A stretch of DNA of 64,000 bases from Apostichopus japonicus (Eukaryota; Echinodermata; Holothuroidea; Aspidochirotida; Stichopodidae), in contig NC_092574.1 in NCBI RefSeq assembly GCF_037975245.1, forward strand, positions 20,965,713 to 21,029,712, in the 5' to 3' direction. Positions within the stretch are counted from its first letter, which is position 1. Each line of letters starts with the position of its first letter. This document shows positions 1-12,350 of the stretch, in pieces. The position numbers and the translations under genes are program-made. Under the pieces are notes generated by a model. The model did not search any database and was not told the DNA's origin. It worked only from the letters and a program-made list of their open reading frames with translations.

Positions 1-954
1 GTTGACATTATTCCTATGTACCTATTAAGCCACCGTAGCAACGTAATACACAATACTCTCATTAGTGTTTATTTTCTGCAACGTGGAAGGCATTTAGGGC
101 AATAAAATTTCTGCGTACATCATGGCGCTCCGTTAAGTGTAATATTGTTCCCTTTTAGTGAGAAATGCAGCTTCTAAAGTTCTGCTCCACCCCCCCCCCC
201 CCACCCTTCACTGCTTTCAAATTTCTGGCTACGTCCCTAATGCATGATGTGTTATAAAATATATAATTTATGAAATGAGCTTAAGTCTTTTTATCTTTCA
301 ATTTCTTTGTTTCTCTTTAGGCTTTCTTTCCCCTTTCACCATTTTTCACCATTAATACATTCAATGACAAGCGTAAATTATAAAGATACAGGCATAACCT
401 TAGAACAACAAGGGATAATATTATTGTATATTATTGAATGCAATTCTTCCTGCTCACGAAACCAAATAGAAAATTCCAACTAGAAAAATTTGAGTTGGCT
501 TAAGAAAATTGTTTGGGTGTGTATGTTTGTGTGTTTGTAAATATTTGTATCGGTGTGACTGTTTGTAGTCACAAGCTATACCACTATTACTTAAGCGTTG
601 CTTGGCAAGCTTAGATAATCATATATTTTCGCCGAGTACGTCTAGCGATAGGGTTATATCCCCGTGGAGTGCATACTCTGCGATAAACGCACAGTATACC
701 GTTGATTAATCCCGTCCATGCATTCAAAGCACTATATAAAAAATCATTTTCATCTCAGAATATTACAATTTTAAAAAAACCCAACAACTGTCTCGAAATG
801 GTATCCGTTTACTTTTATTACAGTTGATTAAAAGTCAAAACCATGTAAATGCGCAAATAAAATAACAAGAATAACAACATTAAGCTATTCATTGAACAAC
901 AGTACGTTGTACAGCATAACGATCCGAATTAAGGGCATACTGCGCCTGCGTCCA

Positions 955-968
955 GTTGGCATAGCAAC
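955..968 (+). promoter_or_regulatory. X-box-like site upstream of copy 1
   Basis: GTTGGCATAGCAAC is a near-palindrome that fits the RFX X-box consensus GTHNYYATRRNAAC with one mismatch. It sits in a conserved block next to TGCGCCTGCG (NRF1-like). The block is about 1.2 kb upstream of the copy 1 ATG. No core promoter could be assigned. Confidence 0.25.
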
Positions 969-1428
969 ACGAACCGATTTGTTATGTCAAGACGAATAGC
1001 AATACAGTGAATGAACATAACGGTCATTGATGTACAATACGGATACCTACGGAATTGAAGTCTTCAATAACTTCTGATAATTGTTTTGTCTCGATAGACG
1101 TTTAACGCTATAATATTACCATTAATGTCAGCATGGCTATATATGAGGATATCGTTGTTCCTCGCACCCTATGTTAAGTATAGGCTACTCCAGGCTGAAA
1201 GTTTGCGGTCTCAGAAATATTGGGCATCATTTAGCCTAAGGGTGTTTACACCGAGGGCCTTGTTGTCATACCAAACTGGATCTGATTCCTTTCCTTTGAA
1301 TTGGCCTAGGCCGTAGCTGTTTCGGGATGAAGCAATACTGTTTTTTTTTTGGCAACTTATACCCATCCGCCGGTGAGTTTACGGTATATAGCCAATCCGA
1401 TACGAGGATTTTAAAGGTATCAATGAAC

Positions 1429-1485
1429 CAGGGAGCTGCTATTCTACATGGAGATTTTACCTCCATGTACTCTAGCAGCTCCCTG
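1429..1485. repeat. Dispersed hairpin, member 1
   Basis: Arms at 1429-1453 and 1461-1485 (cagggagctgct...catggag) with three central mismatches and a 7-nt loop. Lies in extra sequence upstream of receptor copy 1 that copy 2 lacks. Confidence 0.65.
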
Positions 1486-1666
1486 AATAAACACTGAGTA
1501 AAACCTTAAGGAACGCTCGAGGCACCTGTTGGCACATAATCGGCTAAAGCGGCCGCGGCAGCCGAAGTCTGAGGACAGCTCGCGGTATGCCGACCACTCA
1601 GTTTCAATGTATATATAACATACTCTATACTAATGTCCCGTTCGATTACATATTAAGCTCTCAGAG

Positions 1667-1694
1667 CAGGGAGTTGTTATTGAACAACTCCCTG
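1667..1694. repeat. Dispersed hairpin, member 2
   Basis: Perfect 12-bp arms cagggagttgtt (1667-1678) and aacaactccctg (1683-1694). Copy 2 lacks it: there attaagctgtgaaagtaatg replaces about 36 extra bases. Confidence 0.65.
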
Positions 1695-2188
1695 GTGAGA
1701 ATAATGTGGTCACCTGACCATCGTATATACGTGATAAGCACGTTCTTGGGGTTCGTTTCCTTAATACCAAATAAATAATACGGATTTCAAACTGTATACA
1801 CTCATTACATATAGCTCCTAGTTATCAATGCAAGCATTGCACGCAATTAAAAGTTTCCTTTTTCATACTGTACGATTTATTACCTATCATAATAGCTATA
1901 TTTTTGACAACAATGGTGTTAGAAAAAGCATTGACCCGTTACTAGTTGTAATATATATTATACTACGTTAAGAGGAACTGAATGGAAAGCCGGTTCCCCT
2001 TTTATGTTTTACACTGATGTCAATTGTTATGACAACTATGGTTATAAAATATAGGACCGTAAAGTTCCTCTTTGCACACAGTATTGAGATTTCCCTGGAA
2101 GATTTTTTTTCCTGTTGGAGAACGCAATCAGTGTTGTAACTTTTAATTTGTTCGGAGTGAAAAGTCACTGTCTGTCTCGATAAACATC

Positions 2189-4844
2189 ATGAAGCCTCAA
2201 ACAACTAACTTTGATCTCTTCAAGATATCTCACTACGTATTACTTCTCGGATCATGTATCGGTGAGTATATCATTCCTGTTAATACGTTGACAAGTATTA
2301 TGAGATTATCAGGTATATGAGAAAGACTTGTAATTTTGAAATTTATTTTGTACACTCTTTTGGAAAAGGAAAACTTTAATGTGAATGTTAGTTTTAACAC
2401 AGATTAAGACGCTCTTAGTAAATTTTCAATACATCATTTGTAAACTCCCGTTATATAATATCTTTCATTTAACCTTTTCTACACGTGATCATTTCTGACT
2501 TCAACATGTGTGTGGGAGACAAAATGTGACAGCAATAAGCCTCGATTCGATGACATTCCAAAGTGGATTGGTGTTGGGGAGCGGGGAGGGCAAGTGGGTT
2601 AAAGCATGGAGCTATAAACAGATAGCTCCATGGTTAAAGAAACCATTTTGGGGGAAAACTTTTGGAAGAGCCAAAACGCAGCTGTATAAAGTGCAGATCC
2701 CTTGAAAATTTCGAGGGACGGGGAAAACCTCTTACTCCTACCATCCCACGCTTAATCGGTGAACGAAATTTTAATTTTAGCGAGTTTAAAGCACAGCAAA
2801 ACGGGAGATTAACTATTTTGAAGATTACGTATTATTACCCAAATAAGGGACATAAGGGAGAATGTTTGTTTTACCGCCACAGACTAGGAGTTGGTGTGCC
2901 AAAGGGGGGGGGGTGCACCCACTTCCCCCTGGTACTGCCCCATCTGATGGTACTGATGGTCATTGTATACATTGAATATTTGACATGACATATTTTTTTC
3001 TCTCAAGCATCGATATCGTGTGGATCTGATTGTAACGACTTTGGCTTAAAGAACATAGCAACCAATGAATACGACGGGGACTGGGAATTTTATTCCTTCG
3101 GCAATATGGGTAAGCTAAAATTATTTTCTGGTGTCTGAAGTTGATAATATCGCAAAATTGCTGATAGATTGCTGAATCATAGGCGAGAACCATATCCTCA
3201 TAGCGTGTTTGTGTCGTGAAGATATGGATTGTTTCCATGGTTGTGATATTTTCTAAATGAATCTAACAATAGCAGAATGGATGATGTCATCAGGACAGTT
3301 CAGCTGAATAAAAGTGTTTGTTTTATTTTATAAAACGTCAATCACTTATCCACAGATGTAAACAGATTCAGCGTTATGCAATTCTAAGTACAGAGCTAAG
3401 CAAGCATTCAAAATGTATCAGGTTGTATAACGATAAATCTACAATAACAATATAAATGAGTTATAGTTTTTGAAGAGCATTTACCCAGAACACATCATAG
3501 ACGTCCTAATGTGATCCAGTTTCCTGGAGTAGCTTAACAATTAGCTAATCACAATATGTTACAATCAATCAACCATATCTCCAGTTAGGAACAAGATACT
3601 GAGATAAAGTTTCTAACATGCAGTTTGGATTATTTGTCTGTTCCATTTAAGGGTCGTATGGACTGCCACCGGAAAATTCCTTTAAGTAGTTTTCGAATTT
3701 CATATGGTTTCCTACGTTAGTCAAAATGGTTGCTTATAGTTTTTTTTACCGCTTACTTAATACTCGTTTTGATTATAAGGGGGAGGGGGTCGCTCTATTA
3801 CAATGATTGTTCGCTTTTACGGTTGTTGCAAGTTTTCGCATCAGCATTAATTATATGCATTGTGTTTGCCGTTTTTTAATTTAACACTCATTCATTCTTG
3901 TCTGGAAGCAAACATTTCAACGTTGAATGGAAGGTCGGGGAGAGGGTTGGGGTAGGGAGGAGAAGGAAAGGGGGCGGGGAGGTAAATAATCACCACTTAC
4001 TAAATACTCGTTTTTATTAAAATTCGGGAGAGGGGTTATAGGGTGTTGAGGCGGTGGAGAGGGGGAGGATCGGGAAAGGTTCAGTGCTGAATGTCAATAG
4101 TGCTGGTAAACCTTACTTGTCAATCTCAGACACAAAAATCCTCGGAATGCAACATTTGACGTCAAACTTCATTACCCTGGCGGGGAAGTCCTCCGGACCC
4201 CGTGATAGGAGTACGGCTACATACACCGACCTGCGGCCGCACTCCGTCCCGTATAGCATCTGGCCATTAAATAAAGATACATGTCTCCACCTAAAACTAA
4301 TCTGGCGAGATGAAAAAATCCCAACCCCCAGTCCTACCTCACCTTTCAAATCATGTGCAAGTTAATGTCTTGACGTCTGTGGAAAGACCTGCTAAGATTG
4401 AAACGTCAGACCCTCTATCACTTGTAACATTTTTACCTTTTATGAAGTTGATAAGCAGTGTGAGATTAAACGTGCAAATTAAATATCTTACAGAGTATAG
4501 AAGGAAAGAAAAAAACTATATAAATGTAATCAAATTTGATACATAGCGATAAAGATCTCATAATGTAATAATTATTGCATATTATAAATTAAATAAAATA
4601 AAAAATACTCAAATATTTGCCTGAGTGGTTATATTAATAGCTAAAGTACATTGTTGCATGCATGTGTGTGGCTGTTGTTTCAATCAACGTTAAACGTTAT
4701 AGCATACATTGTGGATACGATCACACGTCATACGTACTGACGTTAGGTCAGACATGCCAATGAGCACGTCAATGTTTGATTTAACATTTGACAGTCATCA
4801 CCTCCAAATAACATTAATAAAGATAATTTTCGAGATTCATATAG

Positions 4845-4910
<66 letters not shown>

Positions 4911-7200
4911 TATATTGTATGATGAAAGACTTCAGTGCTCTATATTTCACTACGAAGGTTATCGCTGGACCAAGTACAACGTTGTTTATTTCTTATCTTC
5001 TCAACAGATACCAGAGATTGCTTCCTATGTGCCAGATGGCAATCTGATGAGCTGAAGATATTTGAGCTACTTGTCCCTTGTCTGCCGGAGGATGCTACTA
5101 GATTAATAAGTCTGTACTATTTTTACAGCCCTAGCGAAACGTTGGATGGTAATGTTGTATATGAATTTCTAATACATGAAATTGATTATTGTAAGTCGTT
5201 CAACGCAGAAACCTCAGCCATTAGTGGTGGACAGGCGATGTACAACTCTACTGCAGAAAAGACAGGTGTACTTAAAATACTTCAACGAATATCACCAGAG
5301 AAGAGCAATGCATCAGTATGTATATCAATTAAATGGATTATAGACTTGACACTTGACCTTATTACATTTCACTACAGATTGTTCCAGAAATTAGTATTAT
5401 AGTAATAGACATATAGGCATACACTGAATTGGATGATTTAAGGCAGCGTCTGTAAAACTAAAAGGCATAATGTTTTAATCACTTACAGTACGGTAGTGTG
5501 TTAATCTTGGAATAGATGATTATAAATCGATGATGTCAAAAGTATTGTGATAACTATTTTCTAACGACACAGCTTTGATGATATTTCACCAACAACTGAT
5601 TTTTATTTGTTATTCGTAAAGAATCCAAATATCTTCCACACTGCAATCTTAAACATTGATGTTTGCTAGTTGGGTCTTGTTTACTGTGTAACACCAACTC
5701 GATATTTGTGGTCATTGGATGAATCATCTTACAAAACGAGACGACTTAAAGAGAACGGAATGGTTTAGCTTGTAGGTGTAATGGCTCCTGCAATGTGCGT
5801 ATGAAATCCGCGCCAGAAATAATGCAAAGAATGATAAAAGCGTCCAAGGTTTGTGAATGAAACAAACTGAAATGGTCGTAAGTATATACTTTATTAGTAA
5901 AACATACTGCAGTACACCCAATCGCGTGTGCCTAATATATGGTCAGGGGTTATGTTAGTGAAATGGAGGTAGTAGAATTTCATGAAGAGCTGAATTTTTT
6001 CGATCAATGCTGGTCAATGCTTTTTAATTTCAATTCTGACTGACAGGTTATGAGTTTGAAGTTGTTAATGTTGTTTCTTCTCCATCTTGAATGTTTCATT
6101 TCATGGAATATACAATCGCTGGCAAAAAGCAATGCTTTGTAGACGAGTTGTTGCCGCCATTTGAATGTCACTGGTCAATCCCACAAGAAAGCGAAAACCG
6201 CTGTTCAAGTGTATCAGCAAATGGTTTAGTGTACAATAAAATGTTTCTATGTAGAACACCCTGACACAGAAAAGACTGCAGATACGTCCCTCACAAGTAT
6301 AGTCCAGAGGGTTTTCACATAACAGCTAAATACAAAGCAACACGAAACAAACCAAAATAAACATAACTAATTTGCATAATGACATTGGAAACTTACCGTA
6401 AGCCCTTGAAAATGTAGACAATATACAATTAACAATTTGTTGAATTTGTTCAGAAAAGTCAAATTAATTCGGAGGCCTCTATCGCTGGATCCTGTTTCCA
6501 AATTATAAAGGAAGAAGGGGAATAGCGTTCATAGTAACAAACTTTCAGAGCATTAACCTAAATATATGAAGCGTCAATAAATACATAGTGGTGTGACTAT
6601 TAACAGAGAGTTCGGGAAGTCAAGGGAAGTATAATTAATTGAAGAGAATTAAGAAAATAGAGAAATGCTTCAAGCCACTAAGTAATCAATAGGATTAAGT
6701 GCCTTACTCACCTTTACTTCAATTAGTTAATAACTCCTAATCTGTGAATACGTAAACTTTCGGCCAAACATCAAGACAATATAAGTCTTATTTCAACACC
6801 TATAGTGAAAATAGGAAACTGTAAAGTGTAACTGTGGGGTACGAGTCACAATATCATTTGTGATTCCTAAAGCCGGATCTCGAAAGAGATACTTTGAACA
6901 GTCTGATCCGGCTTTAGGAATCACAAATGATTTTCGAGTTGGATAGCATCATGTTTGATCTCTAGAGTAGGGCAAAATATGTCACCAAAAACAGAACTAG
7001 TATTGTTCGATATAGGTGACAAACGCCTACAGTGGAATTACGATCTTCCTTACCGGTTTCGAACCTCTGGACATACAATCAGCGTCCATAGCCTAGTGGT
7101 TAGGGTGTCCGCGTACAGAGCGGGAGGCCCGTGGTTCGAATCCCGGTGGCGGCTGAAAGTTTTTTCACTGTTCTTAATTTTCCAACTCATTACGATTTTC

Positions 7201-7259
<59 letters not shown>

Positions 7260-7702
7260 AACATATATTTTATGTTGTACAGATTATCGTGAGGTTGAAA
7301 GCAACTTATCCTGAAGATACAATCTTTTGTATAGAAAAGATAGATATTGGTAAGTTTACATATAGTTTTCAGTACACTGTAGAGTAGAAACTACGTTGTA
7401 ATTGATATAATAAGGACATCAATATAGTTACCTTTACAGCGACTGAGTGTAAAAGCTTCTCTTTAAATAACATATATTGTTACGATTCTCAGTATCAATA
7501 GTATCTGTTACGCCGATTTGTTATTAGCCTCCAGTCACCTGTACATTGTGTTGAACACTAGATTATTCCGGTGGGTTTTTCACACTCATGTCACAGAATG
7601 TAACATTATGTTGGTTTGAAAGAAATGTGTACCTACGCTGTTAACTGAGACGTATTAACGGACAACGCTTTCTACCGGGAATTCATTATTTTATTATTAT
7701 TA

Positions 7703-7799
<97 letters not shown>

Positions 7800-10630
7800 C
7801 TTATATATGCCTATACATAAGAAATAGGAATCGTTGCTCAAATTGGCGTGTGTTCATGTACTTGCGTGCCCATGTGTTGCAGAAAAATGTTTTTAAAAGC
7901 CTCTTTTCATACTTATATCTCAAATCCTTCTCACAATTACTGGTACTGGTTACAGACAGTATGCAGACCAATATGTAACCAAAGTGAGTAAAAGTCAGAA
8001 TTCCAGGATTCCTCCAAGACTAATACGTCTTCCTTATTCTTCTTCTTTCCCTGATTGCAGATGTTCAAACAGTTCCTATGCCTACCAGTGGTGAGTATTT
8101 CCTTTAATATCAACTTGAAAAGACATTTTTCAAGCCATTTATAGCCTGAAAAATAATTTACTTGAACAGTTCTGAAAAATGACGAAAGGTTATAACATCA
8201 AATTTTATTCCATTTTACGAACCATTTATCTCATAAGAGTGGAGAGATTGCACTACGCGAGGATTTATAAACTCAATCTGTTCAATTTTAAAGGAAGCTT
8301 ATGACATGCTTTGCCTCCCTCGCCCTCAACCCCATCTTTTCCATCCTCGTCCATTCAATATAAAAACCTCTCGTGATAAAAATGTTGTCAAAATCGCAAT
8401 TGTTCCTTCTTGGCCATATTCTCCAATCATATACAAATCTTAGCTTGTTTCTGTTTCAGAAATTCAAGAGCAACATATTTGCTAATTTAAACGTCTTGAC
8501 TTTATTCAACACACAGAAAGCTGGATGATTTAACGATGCTTATTCACCTTTGAAATAGTAATACACCTGTTACATAATTATAAGTGATACGTCATTATGT
8601 ATACTTACGTATTCCAATTAACTGTTTTACCATTATAAATTACAAACATTTATTTCATTTATTGCTACGGTTATCTTTCTTTCTCTCTGTAATTTTCTTT
8701 AAGCTACCGTTTCGGAGTCTTCCGGACCTAAGGAAAGTTCTCCAACTGAAATCACAGAGCTTCGTAGTACATCGAAAATGACGCAAACTTCAAATTCAGA
8801 TCAAACTGGTACGGTAGTAAATTAACTTTAAATGATAGATACATCCAGGTAAATCGAATGGAAAAAATGTGACAGTATCCATTTGGTATTTCTCAAGATC
8901 TTATTAACTGACATTTAAAACTGCATACAATCAGTGACAACAATCACGAAAAGAAGAAAAAAATCAAAAATCAAATTTAAGGGTAATCAACGAAAAATCG
9001 ATATAATTTAAATAATTTTTGGTGAGATTATTTCAACGAAATATAAACATTAATTGTGTACTTTATTTGTTAAGTTTACTTTCTAAACTGATACACTACT
9101 GGTTAGAGATGGTATTACCTTTAACCAGTTAATATCTATTTATTTATATTGTTTTCTTTTTCTTGTGTGTATAGTTCCGGCTACTTCTGAGAAGCATTCA
9201 CTCATTGGTTTAACTTCTACAATGAACACAGAGGAGCTGCGTACAGTTGAGCAACGACGTGAAGAAGATGGTAAAATATGTCTCAAGCTGAGACTGAAAA
9301 ATGATTGTAGAAAATATTTGGCTTTTTATAATTGAACAAAGCTGCCAATAGGTCAAATTAAAACACTCAATATATACTCATCAATATTTAGATTTTATAA
9401 CGTAATTAGAATAGAATATTGTTTCAAACCAAAGATGATATTTTCCATAATTCAGCCATATTAGCCATATTTTTTTGTGTTTTTAGAGGTTGAGGCTTTA
9501 AATACAAGGATTAATTTCATCGTCTCATCCAGTTGAAAGAATGTCTGTCTAACAGTATACGAAGCTGAGAAATAAGCTACTTATCTACGCATTTGGCAAT
9601 TTAAATCTTCGAGAAAGATACCTATCATTATTTCGATGAAACAAAATGGCTGAGATATGGCAGTTGTATATAATTCACTGATAAATGGACCGTAGCTTTT
9701 GGACGCTTCTTTAAGCTTAAGAAATTTTTGAAGCTTTCAGCGAAAATAGTTTTTGACAGTACCGTATATAACAGTTGCTTCGAAACTGTTTTACAAGATA
9801 TGTGAGCCAATGGAAGCAACATTTGTTAGGACAGAGTCTACTTGTACAAGTTTTTATAAATGGAAATGACACAGTTAGAGATGAGTACGTGTGCATATTT
9901 AAAAGGTTCACGTCTGTAATTTATCGTTTTGTTGCCCTAAACAAGCTACTTTAAATTTACCCACAGAGAATTCCAACGACGGGACCAGTCTTTGGATAAT
10001 AATTGTCGCAATTGTGATTATACTGTTCCTAGTCCTTGGGTTTGCGGGCTTACTGTGGTGCCACTCAAGAAGGTAACTATGTTTTCCTTATTTTATTTTC
10101 AATTAAAATAATCTCAGTACCCAACATTTAAATGGATGCTTATAGTTATGAATACGTATGGATGTTTGAACAGCGAATGAAAGGACTTAACTGTTTATAA
10201 AGAAAGAAAAAGATATATGCCTTTATTATAAAATAGTTACAAATTAGAGGCTTTAATGTAAACTATGTAAGTGTAATGAAAATTGGAAACCATTAAATAA
10301 ATCGTATGAGCGACATGAAAGATATTGGGTTTGACCAACACGTGATTACAAGTTTACTATAAAAAATATATATATTTCTCGGAAAGAACGTTTCCGGTCA
10401 ATGAAAAAGCTACGAACTCTGCAAAGATATTCATTCTGCCCTAATTTTACAGACAAAAAGGAGAAGCGACTCATCCTGATGAACTAGAGAATAACGGAAC
10501 TAACGTCAGTGGAAATCACCATGGTGATGTAGATGACCAAATGGTGTACAACCCGGTTTATGAAACTAAAGACGATGACGTGACGTCAGCAGAACATGAA
10601 TACAATATCATTGATGAAAATATAAAATAG
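2189..10630 (+). CDS. Putative single-pass membrane receptor, tandem copy 1 (nine exons, 354 aa)
   Basis: Exons 2189-2261, 3008-3109, 5008-5315, 7283-7349, 8061-8090, 8704-8808, 9175-9270, 9967-10072 and 10453-10630 join in one frame with GT/AG borders, mostly phase 1, and match a second copy downstream. Residues 1-25 form a signal peptide with a hydrophobic core at HYVLLLGSC. The ectodomain (about 26-184) has seven cysteines conserved in both copies (29, 33, 63, 66, 83, 120, 177) and N-glycosylation sequons in exon 3. I do not recognise the fold; the strand-rich end (IIVRLKATY...FCIEKIDI) could suit a jelly-roll, which is only a guess. Residues 185-260 are a Ser/Thr/Glu-rich stalk. The transmembrane helix is 269-291 ([18 protein letters not shown]), followed by basic SRRQK. 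The short tail holds VYNPVYE and EYNII and stops at TAG 10628. The start ATG lies just before the signal peptide. Function unknown; a signalling receptor is inferred from architecture. Confidence 0.72.
2605..2632. repeat. Dispersed hairpin, member 3
   Basis: Perfect 11-bp arms catggagctat (2605-2615) and atagctccatg (2622-2632), in intron 1 of receptor copy 1. Confidence 0.6.
4846..4915. repeat. (TA)n microsatellite, intron 2 of copy 1
   Basis: About 30 TA units, preceded by atagcc, as at 13609 and 52846. Confidence 0.9.
6853..7256 (+). mobile_element. tRNA-derived SINE, copy 1 (in intron 3 of receptor copy 1)
   Basis: Holds a tRNA-like head at 7082-7155 with an A box (TAGCCTAGTGGTTAGG) and a B box (GGTTCGAATCC), but the acceptor and T stems pair badly, so it is not a working tRNA. 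About 200 bp upstream are shared with the copy at 48010-48375. The 3' end (cattacgattttcatat) runs into (TA)n. The 5' end is an inverted repeat: the first about 30 bp also appear reversed at 6853-6885. Confidence 0.65.
7709..7797. repeat. (TA)n microsatellite, intron 4 of copy 1
   Basis: About 40 TA units preceded by TTA repeats; absent from the matching intron of copy 2. Confidence 0.9.
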
Positions 10631-10901
10631 TAATTACAATTTAGAGCCCCTGAACACTAATTATGCTTCAATCAATTCATGACAAAGTATTTTCACGAAA
10701 ATCTAACCCTAATTATTACAGTTTAGTAGATGGAGAAATGTCAATACCAACAGAGGCTTTGCCTGATCAGGAGATAGTTAACAAAAATGATAGTTATGAA
10801 ACCGTTGACATGAAGGCAACGATTAAAAGCAAGAAAAAAATTGGAAAATGTCCATCTTAAAAATATCGAACATACAATTAAATCCGTTGGGTCTGAAATT
10901 G

Positions 10902-11210
10902 CACCCGATACACATAAAGAACACAGTAACTACTGTAAATCTTACAGTTTTGTACCACAGTAAAAACTGGATCGTGCTATAATTCGATAGCATGTGCTAT
11001 TAGGATTACAGTAAGAACTGAGGATATGTGTAATTCCAACAAATCCAGTTGTTGGGATTTGTTGGAATTACAAATATCATGAGTTCTTACTATAAAATTA
11101 ATAGTATACATGCTACCGATTTATCAGATTTGTCAGCACGATCCAGTATTTGCTGTGATACAAGACTTTTGATTTACAGTAGTTACTGTAATATCTGTGA
11201 AAATCAGCTG
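10902..11210 (-). mobile_element. Palindromic miniature element, copy A (309 bp)
   Basis: Nearly the whole element is one inverted repeat centred near 11047. One end reads CACCCGATACACATA, the other, inward, CAGCTGATTTTCACAGA. The 7-bp duplication gaaattg flanks it at 10895-10901 and 11211-11217. It interrupts the decayed tail array of copy 1. No coding capacity. Confidence 0.72.
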
Positions 11211-11980
11211 GAAATTGAAACGAAAAGCGTTAAAAGCGAATCAAGTGAAATCACAAACATATTAATGTGACGAACATCGTTGCATAGTGAGGTAAAGAAG
11301 GATGGGAATGAAGCAGTATCTCAAATTAAAGGGGGTTTAAGACATAAAAATGAGGTACTTGCCACGGAATTAAGTGACGTAACTCTCTATAGGAAGATTG
11401 ATAATAATAAAGAGAATGCGAATGGCAAAATGGTCGATGAGGCTTTGATCAAAGAAGAAAATGAAATATTCTGAAGTAACAGATTCATTAAAGACAAAGA
11501 CAAAACTGTATTCTGAGGTAGCACTTGGTGAGGAAGAACCAACACCCAGAGAAAAATCAGAGAGCATGACACAAGGCCTCGATATACAAACTAAGAAATA
11601 ACCTTGCATACCTCTATATTATGGAAAGATTGACAATAATATACAGAAAACTGAGAATGGGAATGACAAAACATTGAGTGATACCTTATTGGTAGAAGAG
11701 GATGAATACAGTGAAGTACAAGACGCAATGAAAAGGAAGACAGAGTTGTATTCTGAAATAAACTCGGATGAAAAGGAATCAGTGCCTCAAATCAAGGGCC
11801 CTATGGCACAGGAAAGTGAAGCACATCCCACGAAATCCTTTGACACACCACTGTATGGAAAAGTTGATAAAAATATACAGAAAGCCGAGTACACAAATGA
11901 TAACATGGTGGATCGAACTTTAGCAGGATATGAGGATGAATACAGTGTAGTAAAAGACGCGTTGAAGAGAACGACGCAGT

Positions 11981-12350
11981 CAAGGGCGTAGGAACCGGGG
12001 GGATGGGGGCGCCAGCCCCCCAGTGAAAAATATGGGGGCGGAAGTATCGTTCCGCCCCCCCCCCCCGCTCCGCAAGTCAGAAAACCCCTTTTTCGTTTCC
12101 AAATGAGAAAAAAATCTCATTTGAAGCACCAAATTGTATCTAAGGCCAGGTGAAAATGCAAAATTCTTTACAAAATGGAGTGGGTGTTGAAGTGTGCTAT
12201 ATTGCACCAAATTGCATCTGAGGCCACCTGGAAATGCAAAAAAATTCCAAAGGGGAGGTGGACACCCTCTCCCCTTAGACCCCTCCCCCAGGCCGGCCAT
12301 CAGTCTTCAGGCCCCCCCCCCCCACTCAAAAGTACCTTCCTACGCCACTG
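11981..12350. mobile_element. hAT-like miniature element (370 bp) inside the tail array
   Basis: Terminal inverted repeats are CAAGGGCGTAGGAA and, read inward from the other end, CAGTGGCGTAGGAA. An exact 8-bp target duplication gacgcagt flanks it at 11973-11980 and 12351-12358. No transposase. GC-rich ends with long G/C runs surround two direct internal copies of a caccaaattg-containing 40-bp segment (about 12126 and 12206). Eight-bp duplication and CAGTGGCG ends are typical of hAT elements. Element plus duplication is 378 bp, so the downstream frame is unchanged but stops enter. Confidence 0.8.

Noticed and set aside
1125-1316. Small upstream frame before receptor copy 1
   Set aside because: Falls in sequence missing from unit 2 and shows no coding character.
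7082-7155. Possible tRNA gene
   Set aside because: A and B boxes are present but acceptor and T stems do not pair, and the same segment recurs at 48204-48277 within a longer repeat, so it is a SINE head.
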